Below are positions 1 to 6,790 of a DNA stretch of 24,713 nucleotides, one piece after another (position 1 is the stretch's first letter; every line of letters begins with the position of its first letter). The position numbers and the translations under genes are program-made. Location: IMG/VR virus record IMGVR_UViG_3300006332_000071, positions 1-24,713 of that record; one strand, given 5' to 3'. The notes below the pieces were generated by a model. That model had not been told where the DNA came from. It was given only the letters and a program-made list of their open reading frames with translations, and ran no database searches. The stretch comes from a virus.

Positions 1-1
1 C

Positions 2-394
2 CCTAAAGCAGAAGAATGGGCATCATCTAATGATTGGTTTGGTAAAGATAATGTTATGACTGCTGCAGCACTTGCTATAGATGCAGAATTAAAAGAAGAA
101 GGTTATAATCCAAACGATAATGAATTTTATCAAGAGGTTACTAACAGAATTAAAGTTGCTTTTCCACATAAATTTGGAGAAGCTGAAGAACGTGTGCAGG
201 AAACTACGTCAAGTCCTGCTCAAGTGGTATCGGGGAGTTCTCGCTCCTCCCCAAGTTCTAAAGGAAAAGTTAAACTCACACAAGAAGATATGAGATTAGC
301 TGAGAAATGGAATATACCCCTTGAAACATATGCTGCCCAGAAGCTTAAAGTAACAAAAGCTGATGGTGAGTATACAGATGTTTATAATAAGTAG
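2..394 (+). CDS. Putative capsid scaffold/assembly protein, C-terminal part
   Basis: The reading frame is open from base 2, so the gene starts before the window; a methionine at base 56 is internal. The visible 130 residues begin with an acidic/aromatic stretch (EEWASSNDWFGKD) followed by a helical part ending in FPHKF, then a Ser/Pro/Gln-rich linker, and a short C-terminal helix pair (VKLTQEDMRLAEKWNIPLE). From memory this arrangement, WFGKD...FPxKF then a linker and a VKLT...PLExYA ending, is common in phage proteins encoded just before the major capsid gene and is usually taken as scaffold or assembly protein whose C-terminal helices touch the capsid protein. The position three genes upstream of the capsid gene agrees. 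It could instead be another head-module protein. The next gene starts 14 bases downstream. Confidence 0.6.
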   Translation, partial: PKAEEWASSNDWFGKDNVMTAAALAIDAELKEEGYNPNDNEFYQEVTNRIKVAFPHKFGEAEERVQETTSSPAQVVSGSSRSSPSSKGKVKLTQEDMRLAEKWNIPLETYAAQKLKVTKADGEYTDVYNK

Positions 395-408
395 CGTGGG
401 AGAACACA

Positions 409-903
409 ATGAATACAACACGAAATGAAACACGTAGTGACAGTTTGAGAGAACAGAATTTAAGAGAAGAAGAATGGACCTTTGAGGAACCCGATGCCCT
501 CGCCATACCAGATGTGGTACAAGCACGTTTTGATAATGAAGGCATGGCCCTTCGTTGGATACGTATATCGTTAAAAGGTCAAGATGACATCACAAATGTT
601 GGTAAGAAACAACAAGCAGGATGGGTCTTCGTAACTCCTGATGAAGTTCCTGAAATGGCTGTTACATCCTTCGTAAGGGATGAAGGCCGATACCTTGGTA
701 CAGTCTGTCGTGGAGACTTAGCTTTGGCTAAAATGCCAGCAGGTAAGGTAAAGGCTAGGAGAAAGCACTATGAGACAAAAGCGAATGACATGATGGATGC
801 TGTAAACGCACAACTCATGAAAAACTCTGACTCTCGTATGCCTATCTCTAATACAAGTAAATCAGTAACAACAAGAGGAAGGCGACCTTCTTTTCAGAAT
901 TAG
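409..903 (+). CDS. Conserved head-module protein, unknown function
   Basis: A 164-residue protein that I do not recognise at domain level. It starts at an ATG with GGGAGA seven bases upstream. The first 25 residues are charged and probably disordered. The middle (about 27-105) mixes aromatic and hydrophobic residues (MALRWIRIS, GWVFVTPDE, GRYLGTVCRGDLALAKMP) and looks like a compact mostly beta fold. Residues 113-138 form a basic helix (KVKARRKHYETK) and the tail is Ser/Thr/Arg-rich. It has no signal peptide or membrane segment. Its place between a scaffold-like gene and the capsid genes makes a head assembly or minor capsid role likely, but this is inference from position only. Confidence 0.7.
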   Translation: MNTTRNETRSDSLREQNLREEEWTFEEPDALAIPDVVQARFDNEGMALRWIRISLKGQDDITNVGKKQQAGWVFVTPDEVPEMAVTSFVRDEGRYLGTVCRGDLALAKMPAGKVKARRKHYETKANDMMDAVNAQLMKNSDSRMPISNTSKSVTTRGRRPSFQN

Positions 904-931
904 TCTTCTTCATAATTAAGGAGATGAAACA

Positions 932-1546
932 ATGTCTACTACTAAAGCATTTCGTGGTTTCATTCCTGCTCGTAAAAAAGGTGGTAACTATAATAATGAG
1001 GCTGTAACCGATATGATCACGTTGACTTCAACGGGTCAGGCGCAGTCACCATCTAACAATATTTTCACTGGCGATCCAGTGGTAATGCCAGGAGCTAACT
1101 TTGCAACTATTTCACCATATGTTGCAAGTACTCTTAAACCTTCTGGTGTTTTCATGGGATGTCAATATGTTGAAAATGGCGAACAGAAATTCGCTCGTTA
1201 TTGGAACGGGGGAGTAAGTGCCACGGATATTAAATTCTTTGTAATAACTGATCCTGATCAGACTTATTACATTCAAGCGTCCTTGTCACTGTCAGCGGCT
1301 GAGTTGGCAATTGTCAAGAACTATAACGTAACTGTCAGTTCTACTGCTTCATCTGGTAATACAACTACTGGTCAATCCAGTTATTACCTAGATGGTGCAA
1401 GTGGTGCTGAATCCGAAAAGCAAGTACGAGTCGTTGGTAAAGCTAAGTATCCTGATGAGAAGGATTCTGATGCTTATCCAATCGTAGAAGTCTGGTTGAA
1501 TATGCACCGTGACCGCTACGTAACGGCTACGGCTTCTTCGGCATAA
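932..1546 (+). CDS. Probable capsid decoration/structural protein
   Basis: A 204-residue protein with a strong ribosome site (AAGGAGA). The N-terminal part has the pattern of a phage head protein family often found directly before the major capsid gene: an initial RGFIPARKKGG, then 'IFTGDPVVMPG', a GVFMGCQY turn, a RYWNGG turn and 'FFVITDPDQTYYIQAS'. In that family, as I recall it, the order is 'phi-GDPV', 'G-phi-phi-xG', 'RYxxV-DDPD-xFxIQ'. The predicted fold is a beta barrel with no long helices, and the C-terminal 50 residues (VRVVGKAKYPDEKD...) would complete it. Decoration or cement proteins are commonly encoded here. The identification is by pattern and position, not a database match. 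One cysteine is visible in GCQY. Confidence 0.55.
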   Translation: MSTTKAFRGFIPARKKGGNYNNEAVTDMITLTSTGQAQSPSNNIFTGDPVVMPGANFATISPYVASTLKPSGVFMGCQYVENGEQKFARYWNGGVSATDIKFFVITDPDQTYYIQASLSLSAAELAIVKNYNVTVSSTASSGNTTTGQSSYYLDGASGAESEKQVRVVGKAKYPDEKDSDAYPIVEVWLNMHRDRYVTATASSA

Positions 1547-1561
1547 TAGGGAGGATTAATC

Positions 1562-2479
1562 ATGGCTATTAATAGAGCTAGTATTAGCAAAGAACTCCTT
1601 CCAGGTCTTAATGCCGTATTTGGAATGGAGTATGGAGAGGTGAACAATGAGCATGAGCCTCTCTTTGAAGTCGAGAACTCAGATCGTGCCTTTGAAGAAG
1701 AAGTACTCTTCACTGGTTTCGGTACTGCACCTACTAAAGGTGAGGGTGCTGCTGTTTCTTATGATGACGCACAGGAAAGCTACACGGCCCGTTATACGGC
1801 TGAGACTGTAGCTCTTGCCTTTGCTGTTACTGAAGAAGCAATGGAAGATAACCTGTATGATACGTTTGCTAAACTTCGTGCGAAAGGTCTTGCACGAGCA
1901 ATGGCAAATACCAAACAGGTGAAAGCTGCAAACATCTATAACAATGGTTTCTCTGATACCATTGGTGACGGTGCTGCATTCTTCTCTGCGGCTCACCCAA
2001 CTATTTCTGATGGTAATCAGTCCAACCTTTTGGCTGCGTCTGACCTATCAGAAGCAACTCTTGAAACTGCACTAACCACTGCTCAGAAGATCAAAGATGA
2101 TCGTGGTATTCTGATTGGTGCTTCTGTGGTTTCTTTGCACATCCCTGTTGATTATTGGGCCGTTGCTGACAAAGTACTCAGCAGTCCTGGTAACACAGGA
2201 ACCAGTGCAGCCGATGCCAACCCTAACACGAATGCTATCAATGCTGTTCGTCACATGGGTATGGTGCCAGAAGGCTACTACATTAACCGTCGCTTCACTG
2301 ATACTGATGCGTGGTTTGTGAAAACTGACGTGCCGAATGGAACAAAGATGTTTGTTCGTTCACCACTTCAGACTAAAATGGAGCCTGATTTTGATACTGG
2401 AAACCTTCGTTTCAAAGCCCGTGAGCGTTATAGCTTCGGTGTTTCTGATTGGCGTGGGTGGTTCGGTTCTGCTGGCTAA
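1562..2479 (+). CDS. Major capsid protein, Mu gpT-like/HK97 fold
   Basis: This 305-residue protein forms the shell of the head. Its features match the Mu-type major head subunit (gpT) branch of the HK97 fold: an N-terminal segment leading into FGMEYGEVNNEHEPLFE, a beta strand region with SYTARYTAETVALAFAVTEE, a long helix (about 98-123, DNLYDTFAKLRAKGLARAMA), the characteristic FFSAAHPTISDGNQSN loop at about 140-155, and a C-terminal domain ending in YSFGVSDWRGWFGSAG. The usual length for the family is about 300. The start has a near-perfect ribosome site (GGGAGG). Thirteen of its 14 arginines use CGN codons (11 CGT), unlike most of the window, which prefers AGA; this fits very high expression. 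A long hairpin follows the stop codon. Confidence 0.88.
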   Translation: MAINRASISKELLPGLNAVFGMEYGEVNNEHEPLFEVENSDRAFEEEVLFTGFGTAPTKGEGAAVSYDDAQESYTARYTAETVALAFAVTEEAMEDNLYDTFAKLRAKGLARAMANTKQVKAANIYNNGFSDTIGDGAAFFSAAHPTISDGNQSNLLAASDLSEATLETALTTAQKIKDDRGILIGASVVSLHIPVDYWAVADKVLSSPGNTGTSAADANPNTNAINAVRHMGMVPEGYYINRRFTDTDAWFVKTDVPNGTKMFVRSPLQTKMEPDFDTGNLRFKARERYSFGVSDWRGWFGSAG

Positions 2480-2488
2480 TGCAACTAT

Positions 2489-2526
2489 AGTAGAGAGGGG
2501 TAGTCAAGTACTACTCCTCTCATACT
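2489..2526 (+). promoter_or_regulatory. Long hairpin just after the capsid gene
   Basis: A 12-base-pair stem, GAGAGGGGTAGT (2493-2504) with ACTACTCCTCTC (2510-2521), has 11 Watson-Crick pairs and one G-U pair closing a five-base loop. The outer AGTA/TACT (2489-2492 with 2523-2526) adds four pairs beyond a single bulged A. It begins ten bases after the capsid stop codon and ends before the ribosome site of the next gene. There is no T-run behind it, so it is not a classical intrinsic terminator. It may protect or process the abundant capsid mRNA or act as a leaky terminator. Confidence 0.75.
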
Positions 2527-2541
2527 TATAAGGGAGTTATT

Positions 2542-2883
2542 ATGACAACAAATATTAAAGTTGGAATTGCTGTAGCAGACGCAGTTCTTACATATGTAGA
2601 AGATGATACGACTGTAGGTAGTAATGGTACAGGCGATAGCCCTACACCATCAACCACTCGTATCTTGGCTGTACACGCATTGGCTACAACTGCTGGTTCT
2701 TATTCAATTAAAGGACAAAGGCAGATTACCAATAAGACCGCAGAAGGTACTGCAATTAAATTTCAAGTAGCTGCCAATGAAGCAACTGACATTTATATGG
2801 GGGAACTTGGAGTTCCTGTCTATGGTGTTGTCAGTGTATCTGGTCCTACTGATGGATGTGTATTAACTGCATTCGTAGGCTAA
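2542..2883 (+). CDS. Small head-module protein, unknown
   Basis: A 113-residue protein that starts 15 bases after the post-capsid hairpin with a strong ribosome site (AGGGAG). It is rich in Thr, Ala, Val and Gly, predicted mostly beta, with no charged tails, membrane segment or signal. Near the C-terminus it reads YMGELGVPVYGVVSVSG, with one cysteine at 109. I do not recognise the family. A small beta protein between capsid and connector genes is often a decoration, head-fibre or head-completion protein, and that is the most likely role. The strong own ribosome site suggests a high-copy product. Confidence 0.65.
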   Translation: MTTNIKVGIAVADAVLTYVEDDTTVGSNGTGDSPTPSTTRILAVHALATTAGSYSIKGQRQITNKTAEGTAIKFQVAANEATDIYMGELGVPVYGVVSVSGPTDGCVLTAFVG

Positions 2884-2885
2884 TC

Positions 2886-3563
2886 ATGGCAACCTACGCA
2901 GATTTAAAATCAGCCATTATTAATACGACCGAAAATGATGGCACAGAATTTACTAGTGAGATACCTAATTTCATTAGCAGAGCAGAGATACGCCTGACCA
3001 AAGATATTGATGATGCTGGTCTGGATGAGTATACTGCTATTACACTTACGGCTGGTAATGCAGTTGTAAGTCTTGGAGACAGGGTGCGTATAGTTCGTAA
3101 TGTAAACTTTACAACCAGTGCCTCCAGTATTAAAACAAATCTGTTACAAAGAACAATCGAATATTGTAATGACTACTGGCCTGTGAGTGCTTCTACAGGT
3201 ACACCTCGTTACTACGCACGTAAGAATAACACTTCTATATTTATTGTACCAACTCCTGCATCTACTGTAACAGGAGAAGTACAGACAGTTTCACAACCTT
3301 TGGCTCTTGCTTCAGCTACAGGAACAAGTGTTACAACACAAAACTATTTTAGCAACTATTGTTATGATGCTTTATTCTACGCATCAATGATGGAAGCTAC
3401 AATGTACATGAAGGATTGGAATACAATTCCTGCATGGCAACAGCAATATGAAGCAGCAATAATTACACTTAGAAACCAAGCTAGAAGGACACGTCAAGAT
3501 GATATGGCAGTTGCTGCATCACCTGCTGGTGGTCCTGATACTTTACAACAAGGAACACCATAA
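2886..3563 (+). CDS. Head-tail adaptor / tail ring protein (first of two)
   Basis: A 225-residue protein whose start is placed at the ATG two bases after the previous stop; an in-frame ATG 30 bases upstream lies inside the previous gene and is unlikely. The N-terminal 75 residues (MATYADLKSAI, ...EIPNFISRAEIRLTKDID..., ITLTAGNAVVSLGDRVRIV) follow the pattern of phage adaptor/ring proteins: a helix, then 'IPxFIxxAExRI', then a 'tltaGxaxvxLPxd' strand pair. A helical C-terminal half (YDALFYASMMEATMYMKDW...) would pack in the ring. In podoviruses such proteins form the connector ring below the portal. A second ring-type protein lies at 7342-8016, so which is the direct portal adaptor is unclear. 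Confidence 0.65.
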   Translation: MATYADLKSAIINTTENDGTEFTSEIPNFISRAEIRLTKDIDDAGLDEYTAITLTAGNAVVSLGDRVRIVRNVNFTTSASSIKTNLLQRTIEYCNDYWPVSASTGTPRYYARKNNTSIFIVPTPASTVTGEVQTVSQPLALASATGTSVTTQNYFSNYCYDALFYASMMEATMYMKDWNTIPAWQQQYEAAIITLRNQARRTRQDDMAVAASPAGGPDTLQQGTP

Positions 3564-3580
3564 AGGGATCGGCAATAGTT

Positions 3581-3799
3581 ATGACTAATCGTTCTAGTGT
3601 TAGGAAACAGATCATGAAGCCACCCAAAAAACGCAAACCAAAACTAGGGAGTGGGGCTAGATTCAAAGCCCTGACAACACAACTAAAGAAACGTGGAGCA
3701 AAAAATCCTAAAGCCCTTGCTGCATCTATAGGCCGTAAAAAGTACGGTAAAAAGAAAATGACAGCAATGGCTAAGAAAGGTAGAAAGAGGAGATCATAA
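3581..3799 (+). CDS. Very basic small protein
   Basis: A 72-residue protein of which about a third is Lys or Arg. After a short N-terminus comes PPKKRKPKLGSGARFKALT, then a helix pair with NPKALAASIGRKKYGKKK and a basic tail GRKRRS. The motif 'RFKAL...LKKRGAKNPxALAAxIGRKKYGKKK' recurs in marine phage genomes as I remember it, without known function. It could bind DNA inside the head. An alternative start at 3614 (MKPPKK) has AGGA at a better distance. The stop codon overlaps the next start as TAATG. First member of the cassette of basic proteins between the two ring proteins. Confidence 0.65.
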   Translation: MTNRSSVRKQIMKPPKKRKPKLGSGARFKALTTQLKKRGAKNPKALAASIGRKKYGKKKMTAMAKKGRKRRS

Positions 3800-3954
3800 T
3801 GGATAAGAAAACCGTAGCAGTTGTAGAACAACCTGCTAAAGTAGAAACAAAACCTGTACAAGAGGATAGTAGTCTTGGGATAGGTATAGCAATTATTGCA
3901 GCTATTTGTATAGGTGCATGGTTTATTTATAGAAAATATAAGAAGGAGCAATAA
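3799..3954 (+). CDS. 51-residue single-pass membrane protein
   Basis: This short gene begins at the ATG of a TAATG overlap with the previous gene and ends with TAA two bases before the next ATG. The product has a hydrophilic N-terminus (1-25: MDKKTVAVVEQPAKVETKPV...), one clear transmembrane helix (26-44: LGIGIAIIAAICIGAWFIY) and a basic end RKYKKEQ. By the positive-inside rule the short C-terminus is cytoplasmic and the N-terminus outside. It is too short for routine calling, but its tight fit between two genes and good ribosome context for its neighbour support it. Function unknown; it may be a virion or host-membrane peptide. Confidence 0.6.
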   Translation: MDKKTVAVVEQPAKVETKPVQEDSSLGIGIAIIAAICIGAWFIYRKYKKEQ

Positions 3955-3955
3955 A

Positions 3956-4132
3956 ATGGCTGGACCCCATACTCTAATTAAACGTCCTCATAACCTAGAT
4001 GAGATTGTAGGTAGACCTACAGGACAAGGATATGGGGCAGCACGAAAAGGACCAGATGTAAAAGGTCCACCCCAAGATGTTGTAGTTGATGAAGACTATG
4101 ATGAAGGCAAAGCTTTTAAAGTGGAGAATTAA
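3956..4132 (+). CDS. Small hypothetical protein with acidic end
   Basis: A 58-residue protein whose start is the ATG at 3956, with AAGGAG nine bases upstream; an in-frame ATG at 3914 lies inside the preceding membrane-peptide gene and would have no ribosome site. The first half is neutral to basic and Gly/Pro-rich (HTLIKRPHNLDEIVGRP, QGYGAARKGPDVKGPP), the second half acidic (VVVDEDYDEGKAFKVEN). It looks intrinsically disordered. No family is recognised. It lies in the cassette of basic proteins and could be a partner or clamp for one of them; that is speculation. Confidence 0.55.
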   Translation: MAGPHTLIKRPHNLDEIVGRPTGQGYGAARKGPDVKGPPQDVVVDEDYDEGKAFKVEN

Positions 4133-4134
4133 TT

Positions 4135-5634
4135 ATGGCTGAACTTTCAGATAGATTAAAGAGATTAAAGAAAAAGTATCCTAAACAATTTAAAGCTTAT
4201 ATGAAAAGACGTAAAGGACGTAAAAGTTCGGCTGCTGATTTTAGAAAAACTATAGATAAAAAGGGAAAACAAGCTAAAGAAATAACAGAAAAAATTCCAA
4301 CAAGCCAACGTCAAATAGCTGCAGGTTTGGCGGTTGCTGGTTTAGTTCCTGGTGTAGGTAAACTTGTTAAACCTGCTAGTAAAGTAGCAACAGAAGCTGT
4401 AAAAAAAGGTACAAAATTTTATAAACGATCTCAAGCTGCTAAAAAAGCTGCAGCTTTAAAAAAACAAAAAGCAGCAGAAGCTGCTAAAAAGGCTGCAGAA
4501 AAAGCTAAAAAAGCTGCTGAATTAAGAAAACAAAAAAAAGAATATAAACAACAGTATGGAAGTACTACACCTAAAAAAGTTGTAAAGAAAACAACTAAAA
4601 AAGTTGTAAAGAAAACACCTAAAAAAGTTGTAAAGAAAACACCTATAGCTGATAAGTTAAAAAAACAAAGACAAGTATTAGCTGATAAGTTAAAAAAACA
4701 AAGACAAGCACAAGCTGCTAAGTTAAAAAAACAAAGACAAGCACAAGCTGCTAAGTTAAAAAAAGAATATAAACAACAATATGGATCTGTTAAACCAGCT
4801 TCTAAGACTGTAGTTCCAAAGGGTGGATCTGTTAAACCAGCTTCTAAGACTGTAAAACCATCTAAAGTTGTAAAGAAAAAACCTGTGGAAATGAGTGCCG
4901 CAGCCCGTAAAAAAGCAGAAAAACTTACAAAAGGTTACAAAAAACAACAGCCTAAAAATAAATATAGTAGTACAACAACCGCAAAAATTGCTAGAGATGC
5001 TACTAAAGGTAAACCTAAACCAAAGCCTATAATAGCTCCGAAACCGAAGACTAAAATAACTACAAAACCTAAACCGAAGCCTAAAAAGAATCAAGGACCA
5101 AATGTAGCAGCAAGAAAGAAGACTGTAGGAACATTAGGAAAAATAGCATTAGGCGGTGGTCTTCTTCTTGGTGGAAAAGCAGCTTATGATGCTAGTGAAA
5201 AGAAAAAGCAAGACCAATCTAAAAATAATAAACGAATATTAGCTGAACAAAAAAGAATGCAGCAAGGACAAAAAAATTTACCAGTTATAGCAAAACCAAA
5301 ACCAAAACCAGAACGTAAATCTAAAATTAAAGATTTTGTTGATGTAAATGAAATTGATTATGATACAGATAAAGATGAAGGTAATGGAACAGAAAAACGT
5401 AAAACTCTTGGTGAAGCTATGTTTGGTGGGTTTAAAACTGGCGATTGGTCAGCAAAAGATCAAGTAGTTGAAAATCCAATTACAGGTGAAGATATGGAAC
5501 TTAAATATGAGTATCCTGAAGATCCTGATGAAGGTATGAAAAAAGGTGGTAGCATTAAAAAGAAGATGAAGAAAACTAAAGTAAAGAAACGTGCTGCCCT
5601 ACGTGGATATGGTAAAGCACTTAGAGGATTTTAA
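4135..5634 (+). CDS. Repetitive Lys/Ala-rich protein, histone-like composition
   Basis: A 499-residue protein dominated by Lys and Ala. Order: basic N-terminus (1-55, RLKRLKKKYPKQFKAYMKRR), a short hydrophobic stretch (about 60-77, IAAGLAVAGLVPGVGKL), a Lys/Ala helix region (85-140), three KKVVKKTP repeats (147-170), four 11-residue repeats of the type AAKLKKQRQAQ (172-215), two 14-residue GSVKPASKTV repeats, a Pro/Lys-rich section (about 290-322), a Gly-rich hydrophobic stretch (333-350, LGKIALGGGLLLGGKAA), an acidic patch around 401-421, and a basic end (KVKKRAALRGYGKALRGF). The composition resembles histone H1 or TolA-like helices. It may condense DNA or line the virion interior. The hydrophobic patches may contact membrane. 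It has a ribosome site (GGAG) and couples to the next gene by TAATG. Confidence 0.65.
   Translation: MAELSDRLKRLKKKYPKQFKAYMKRRKGRKSSAADFRKTIDKKGKQAKEITEKIPTSQRQIAAGLAVAGLVPGVGKLVKPASKVATEAVKKGTKFYKRSQAAKKAAALKKQKAAEAAKKAAEKAKKAAELRKQKKEYKQQYGSTTPKKVVKKTTKKVVKKTPKKVVKKTPIADKLKKQRQVLADKLKKQRQAQAAKLKKQRQAQAAKLKKEYKQQYGSVKPASKTVVPKGGSVKPASKTVKPSKVVKKKPVEMSAAARKKAEKLTKGYKKQQPKNKYSSTTTAKIARDATKGKPKPKPIIAPKPKTKITTKPKPKPKKNQGPNVAARKKTVGTLGKIALGGGLLLGGKAAYDASEKKKQDQSKNNKRILAEQKRMQQGQKNLPVIAKPKPKPERKSKIKDFVDVNEIDYDTDKDEGNGTEKRKTLGEAMFGGFKTGDWSAKDQVVENPITGEDMELKYEYPEDPDEGMKKGGSIKKKMKKTKVKKRAALRGYGKALRGF
4573..4644 (+). repeat. Three 24-base tandem repeats in the Lys/Ala-rich gene
   Basis: Three adjacent copies of a 24-base unit encode KKVVKKTT, KKVVKKTP and KKVVKKTP. 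The copies are nearly identical in DNA (AAAAAAGTTGTAAAGAAAAC followed by AACT or ACCT), which points to recent slippage or unequal exchange. Confidence 0.9.
4648..4779 (+). repeat. Four 33-base tandem repeats in the Lys/Ala-rich gene
   Basis: Four adjacent 33-base units (from 4648, 4681, 4714 and 4747) encode ADKLKKQRQVL, ADKLKKQRQAQ, AAKLKKQRQAQ and AAKLKKEYKQQ. Units two and three differ by only a couple of bases. The 11-residue period and alternation of charged and small residues favour a continuous helix. Confidence 0.9.
4783..4854 (+). repeat. Two 30-base direct repeats in the Lys/Ala-rich gene
   Basis: A 30-base sequence at 4783-4812 recurs at 4825-4854 and encodes GSVKPASKTV in both places. 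Copies start 42 bases apart, so the protein period is 14 residues. Confidence 0.85.
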
Positions 5635-5831
5635 TGATTAGTGCAGAGTTTTTAAAACAATATAAACAATCTGTAGAAGCAGGAGAAGATGATTATAGTT
5701 TAGTAGACTATAGTTGTGTTAAACCTTTAAAAGAAAATTTTGATTGTTTTGATGAATATTGGAAAGAACTTACGCATTATTTAAAAGAAAAGTATAAGTA
5801 TACATATGGTAGCAAAGCGCAGAAAAAGTAA
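5634..5831 (+). CDS. Small acidic hypothetical protein
   Basis: A 65-residue protein starting in a TAATG overlap, with AGAGGA upstream inside the preceding gene. It is rich in Tyr, Asp, Glu and Lys, with two cysteines (28 and 38) and a helical look throughout (AEFLKQYKQSVEAGED, DEYWKELTHYLKEKYK). No membrane segment or recognised domain. It is one of the few non-basic proteins in this stretch, so it could neutralise or chaperone a basic neighbour; this is only a guess. Its 3' end overlaps the longer form of the next gene. Confidence 0.55.
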   Translation: MISAEFLKQYKQSVEAGEDDYSLVDYSCVKPLKENFDCFDEYWKELTHYLKEKYKYTYGSKAQKK

Positions 5832-6099
5832 TATGAAAGGGATTACCATTGGTAGGGGTATGAAACGTCCTACCAAGGCTGGTGCTGGTATGACCAAGAA
5901 AGGTGTAGCCAAGTATCGTAGGCAGAATCCTGGTTCTAAATTAAAGACTGCTGTTACTGAAAAGAAGCCTACTGGTAAACGTGCATCAAGACGTAAATCA
6001 TATTGTGCTAGATCAGCAGGGCAAATGAAGAAGTTTCCCAAAGCTGCTAAGAACCCTAACAGTAGACTAAGACAAGCTAGAAAAAGATGGAGATGCTAA
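5806..6099 (+). CDS. DUF6321-like basic protein
   Basis: A 97-residue, strongly basic protein. The order KAGAGMTKKGVAKYRRQNPG, SKLKTAVTEKKP, then a C-terminal part SRRKSYCARSAGQMKKFP, NPNSRLRQARKRWRC matches my memory of the DUF6321 family: 'GxTxKGxxKYRRxNPGSxLKtaVt...RRKSfCaRsxG...NPxSRlrxARkRWxC'. This family is frequent in marine phages and its function is unknown. Two cysteines (67 and 97) sit in the most conserved part and could bind a metal or pair up. The start is uncertain: an ATG at 5833, one base after the previous stop, gives 88 residues and fits the tight gene packing; the 5806 start overlaps the previous gene by 26 bases. Confidence 0.75.
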   Translation: MVAKRRKSNMKGITIGRGMKRPTKAGAGMTKKGVAKYRRQNPGSKLKTAVTEKKPTGKRASRRKSYCARSAGQMKKFPKAAKNPNSRLRQARKRWRC

Positions 6100-6106
6100 A
6101 AAATAA

Positions 6107-6790
6107 ATGTCTTATTTAATATCAAACATCCCACATTTTAAATGTTGGGTACGTAAAGAGTTTACAAGTAACCACGAAGATTATGAAGGAGAATATTTAC
6201 ACGCACTAGCTTTTGCAGTTAATACTATACCAGACAGGTCATTAAGTTTTCAAGTAGTATTTACTGGATGTGATGAAGAAGAAAACATACATGGTGGAGC
6301 AATGTGGGCTAGAATGCCAATAGCTGCACTAGTAGCTGATACAAGATTAGAAGAGTGGCCTGAGTTAATGCCAACACATTTTGCACAGCCTTGGGATTGT
6401 TCTTCACGAAATCACGCTATAATAGTAATGGATAGAGTTTCTTCTAGTCCGTGGCTTTGTAAAATAAATGGAGAGTTTTATACAGGTCGTTATATGTTTA
6501 CTGTAGATTATACAGACAGTTATATTTCAGATGATCCAGCACAACATAAACAATCACATGTATTAGAACTTATAGATGCTGGAGAATTTACAGGTAACAT
6601 AATAGCGTTACCAAATAATAGAGTAAGAGTAACAAACCCTGCTTTATGGGTTGCTGGAGAAGGCGCACCAGATTTTGCACCAAGTCAGTATATACATTCA
6701 GCAGAAATAGATAATAGTTACATGAATCCTAATATTACTTTTAACAACTTATATTCAGAAGAGGAAGATTCAAATGATGAAGAAGACTAA
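6107..6790 (+). CDS. Conserved phage protein with acidic tail, unknown
   Basis: A 227-residue protein with an N-terminal part (ISNIPHFKCWVRKEFTSNH...) rich in aromatic residues, followed by beta-like segments (LSFQVVFTGCDEEENIHGG, MWARMPIAALVADTRL, SRNHAIIVMDRVSS, GEFYTGRYMFTVDYTDSY), and an acidic end SEEEDSNDEED. I recall similar proteins beside DUF6321 in marine phage genomes, but know of no function. No membrane segment. The ribosome site is weak (GGAGA about 13 bases upstream). The last 17 bases are also the first codons of the next gene in another frame, so the acidic tail is read from the DNA that encodes the basic start of its neighbour. A globular virion or accessory protein is the safest description. 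Confidence 0.6.
   Translation: MSYLISNIPHFKCWVRKEFTSNHEDYEGEYLHALAFAVNTIPDRSLSFQVVFTGCDEEENIHGGAMWARMPIAALVADTRLEEWPELMPTHFAQPWDCSSRNHAIIVMDRVSSSPWLCKINGEFYTGRYMFTVDYTDSYISDDPAQHKQSHVLELIDAGEFTGNIIALPNNRVRVTNPALWVAGEGAPDFAPSQYIHSAEIDNSYMNPNITFNNLYSEEEDSNDEED

Noticed and set aside
2072-2531. Alternative frames inside and after the capsid gene
   Set aside because: They overlap a well-supported capsid protein and have no recognisable sequence or ribosome site.
3481-3951. 156-residue minus-strand frame
   Set aside because: It overlaps the ring protein, the basic protein and the membrane peptide gene, has low-complexity Tyr/Phe/Leu sequence from the complement of Lys-rich DNA, and no ribosome site.
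4756-5094. 112-residue minus-strand frame
   Set aside because: It is the Phe/Arg-rich shadow of the Lys/Pro-rich repeats on the plus strand.
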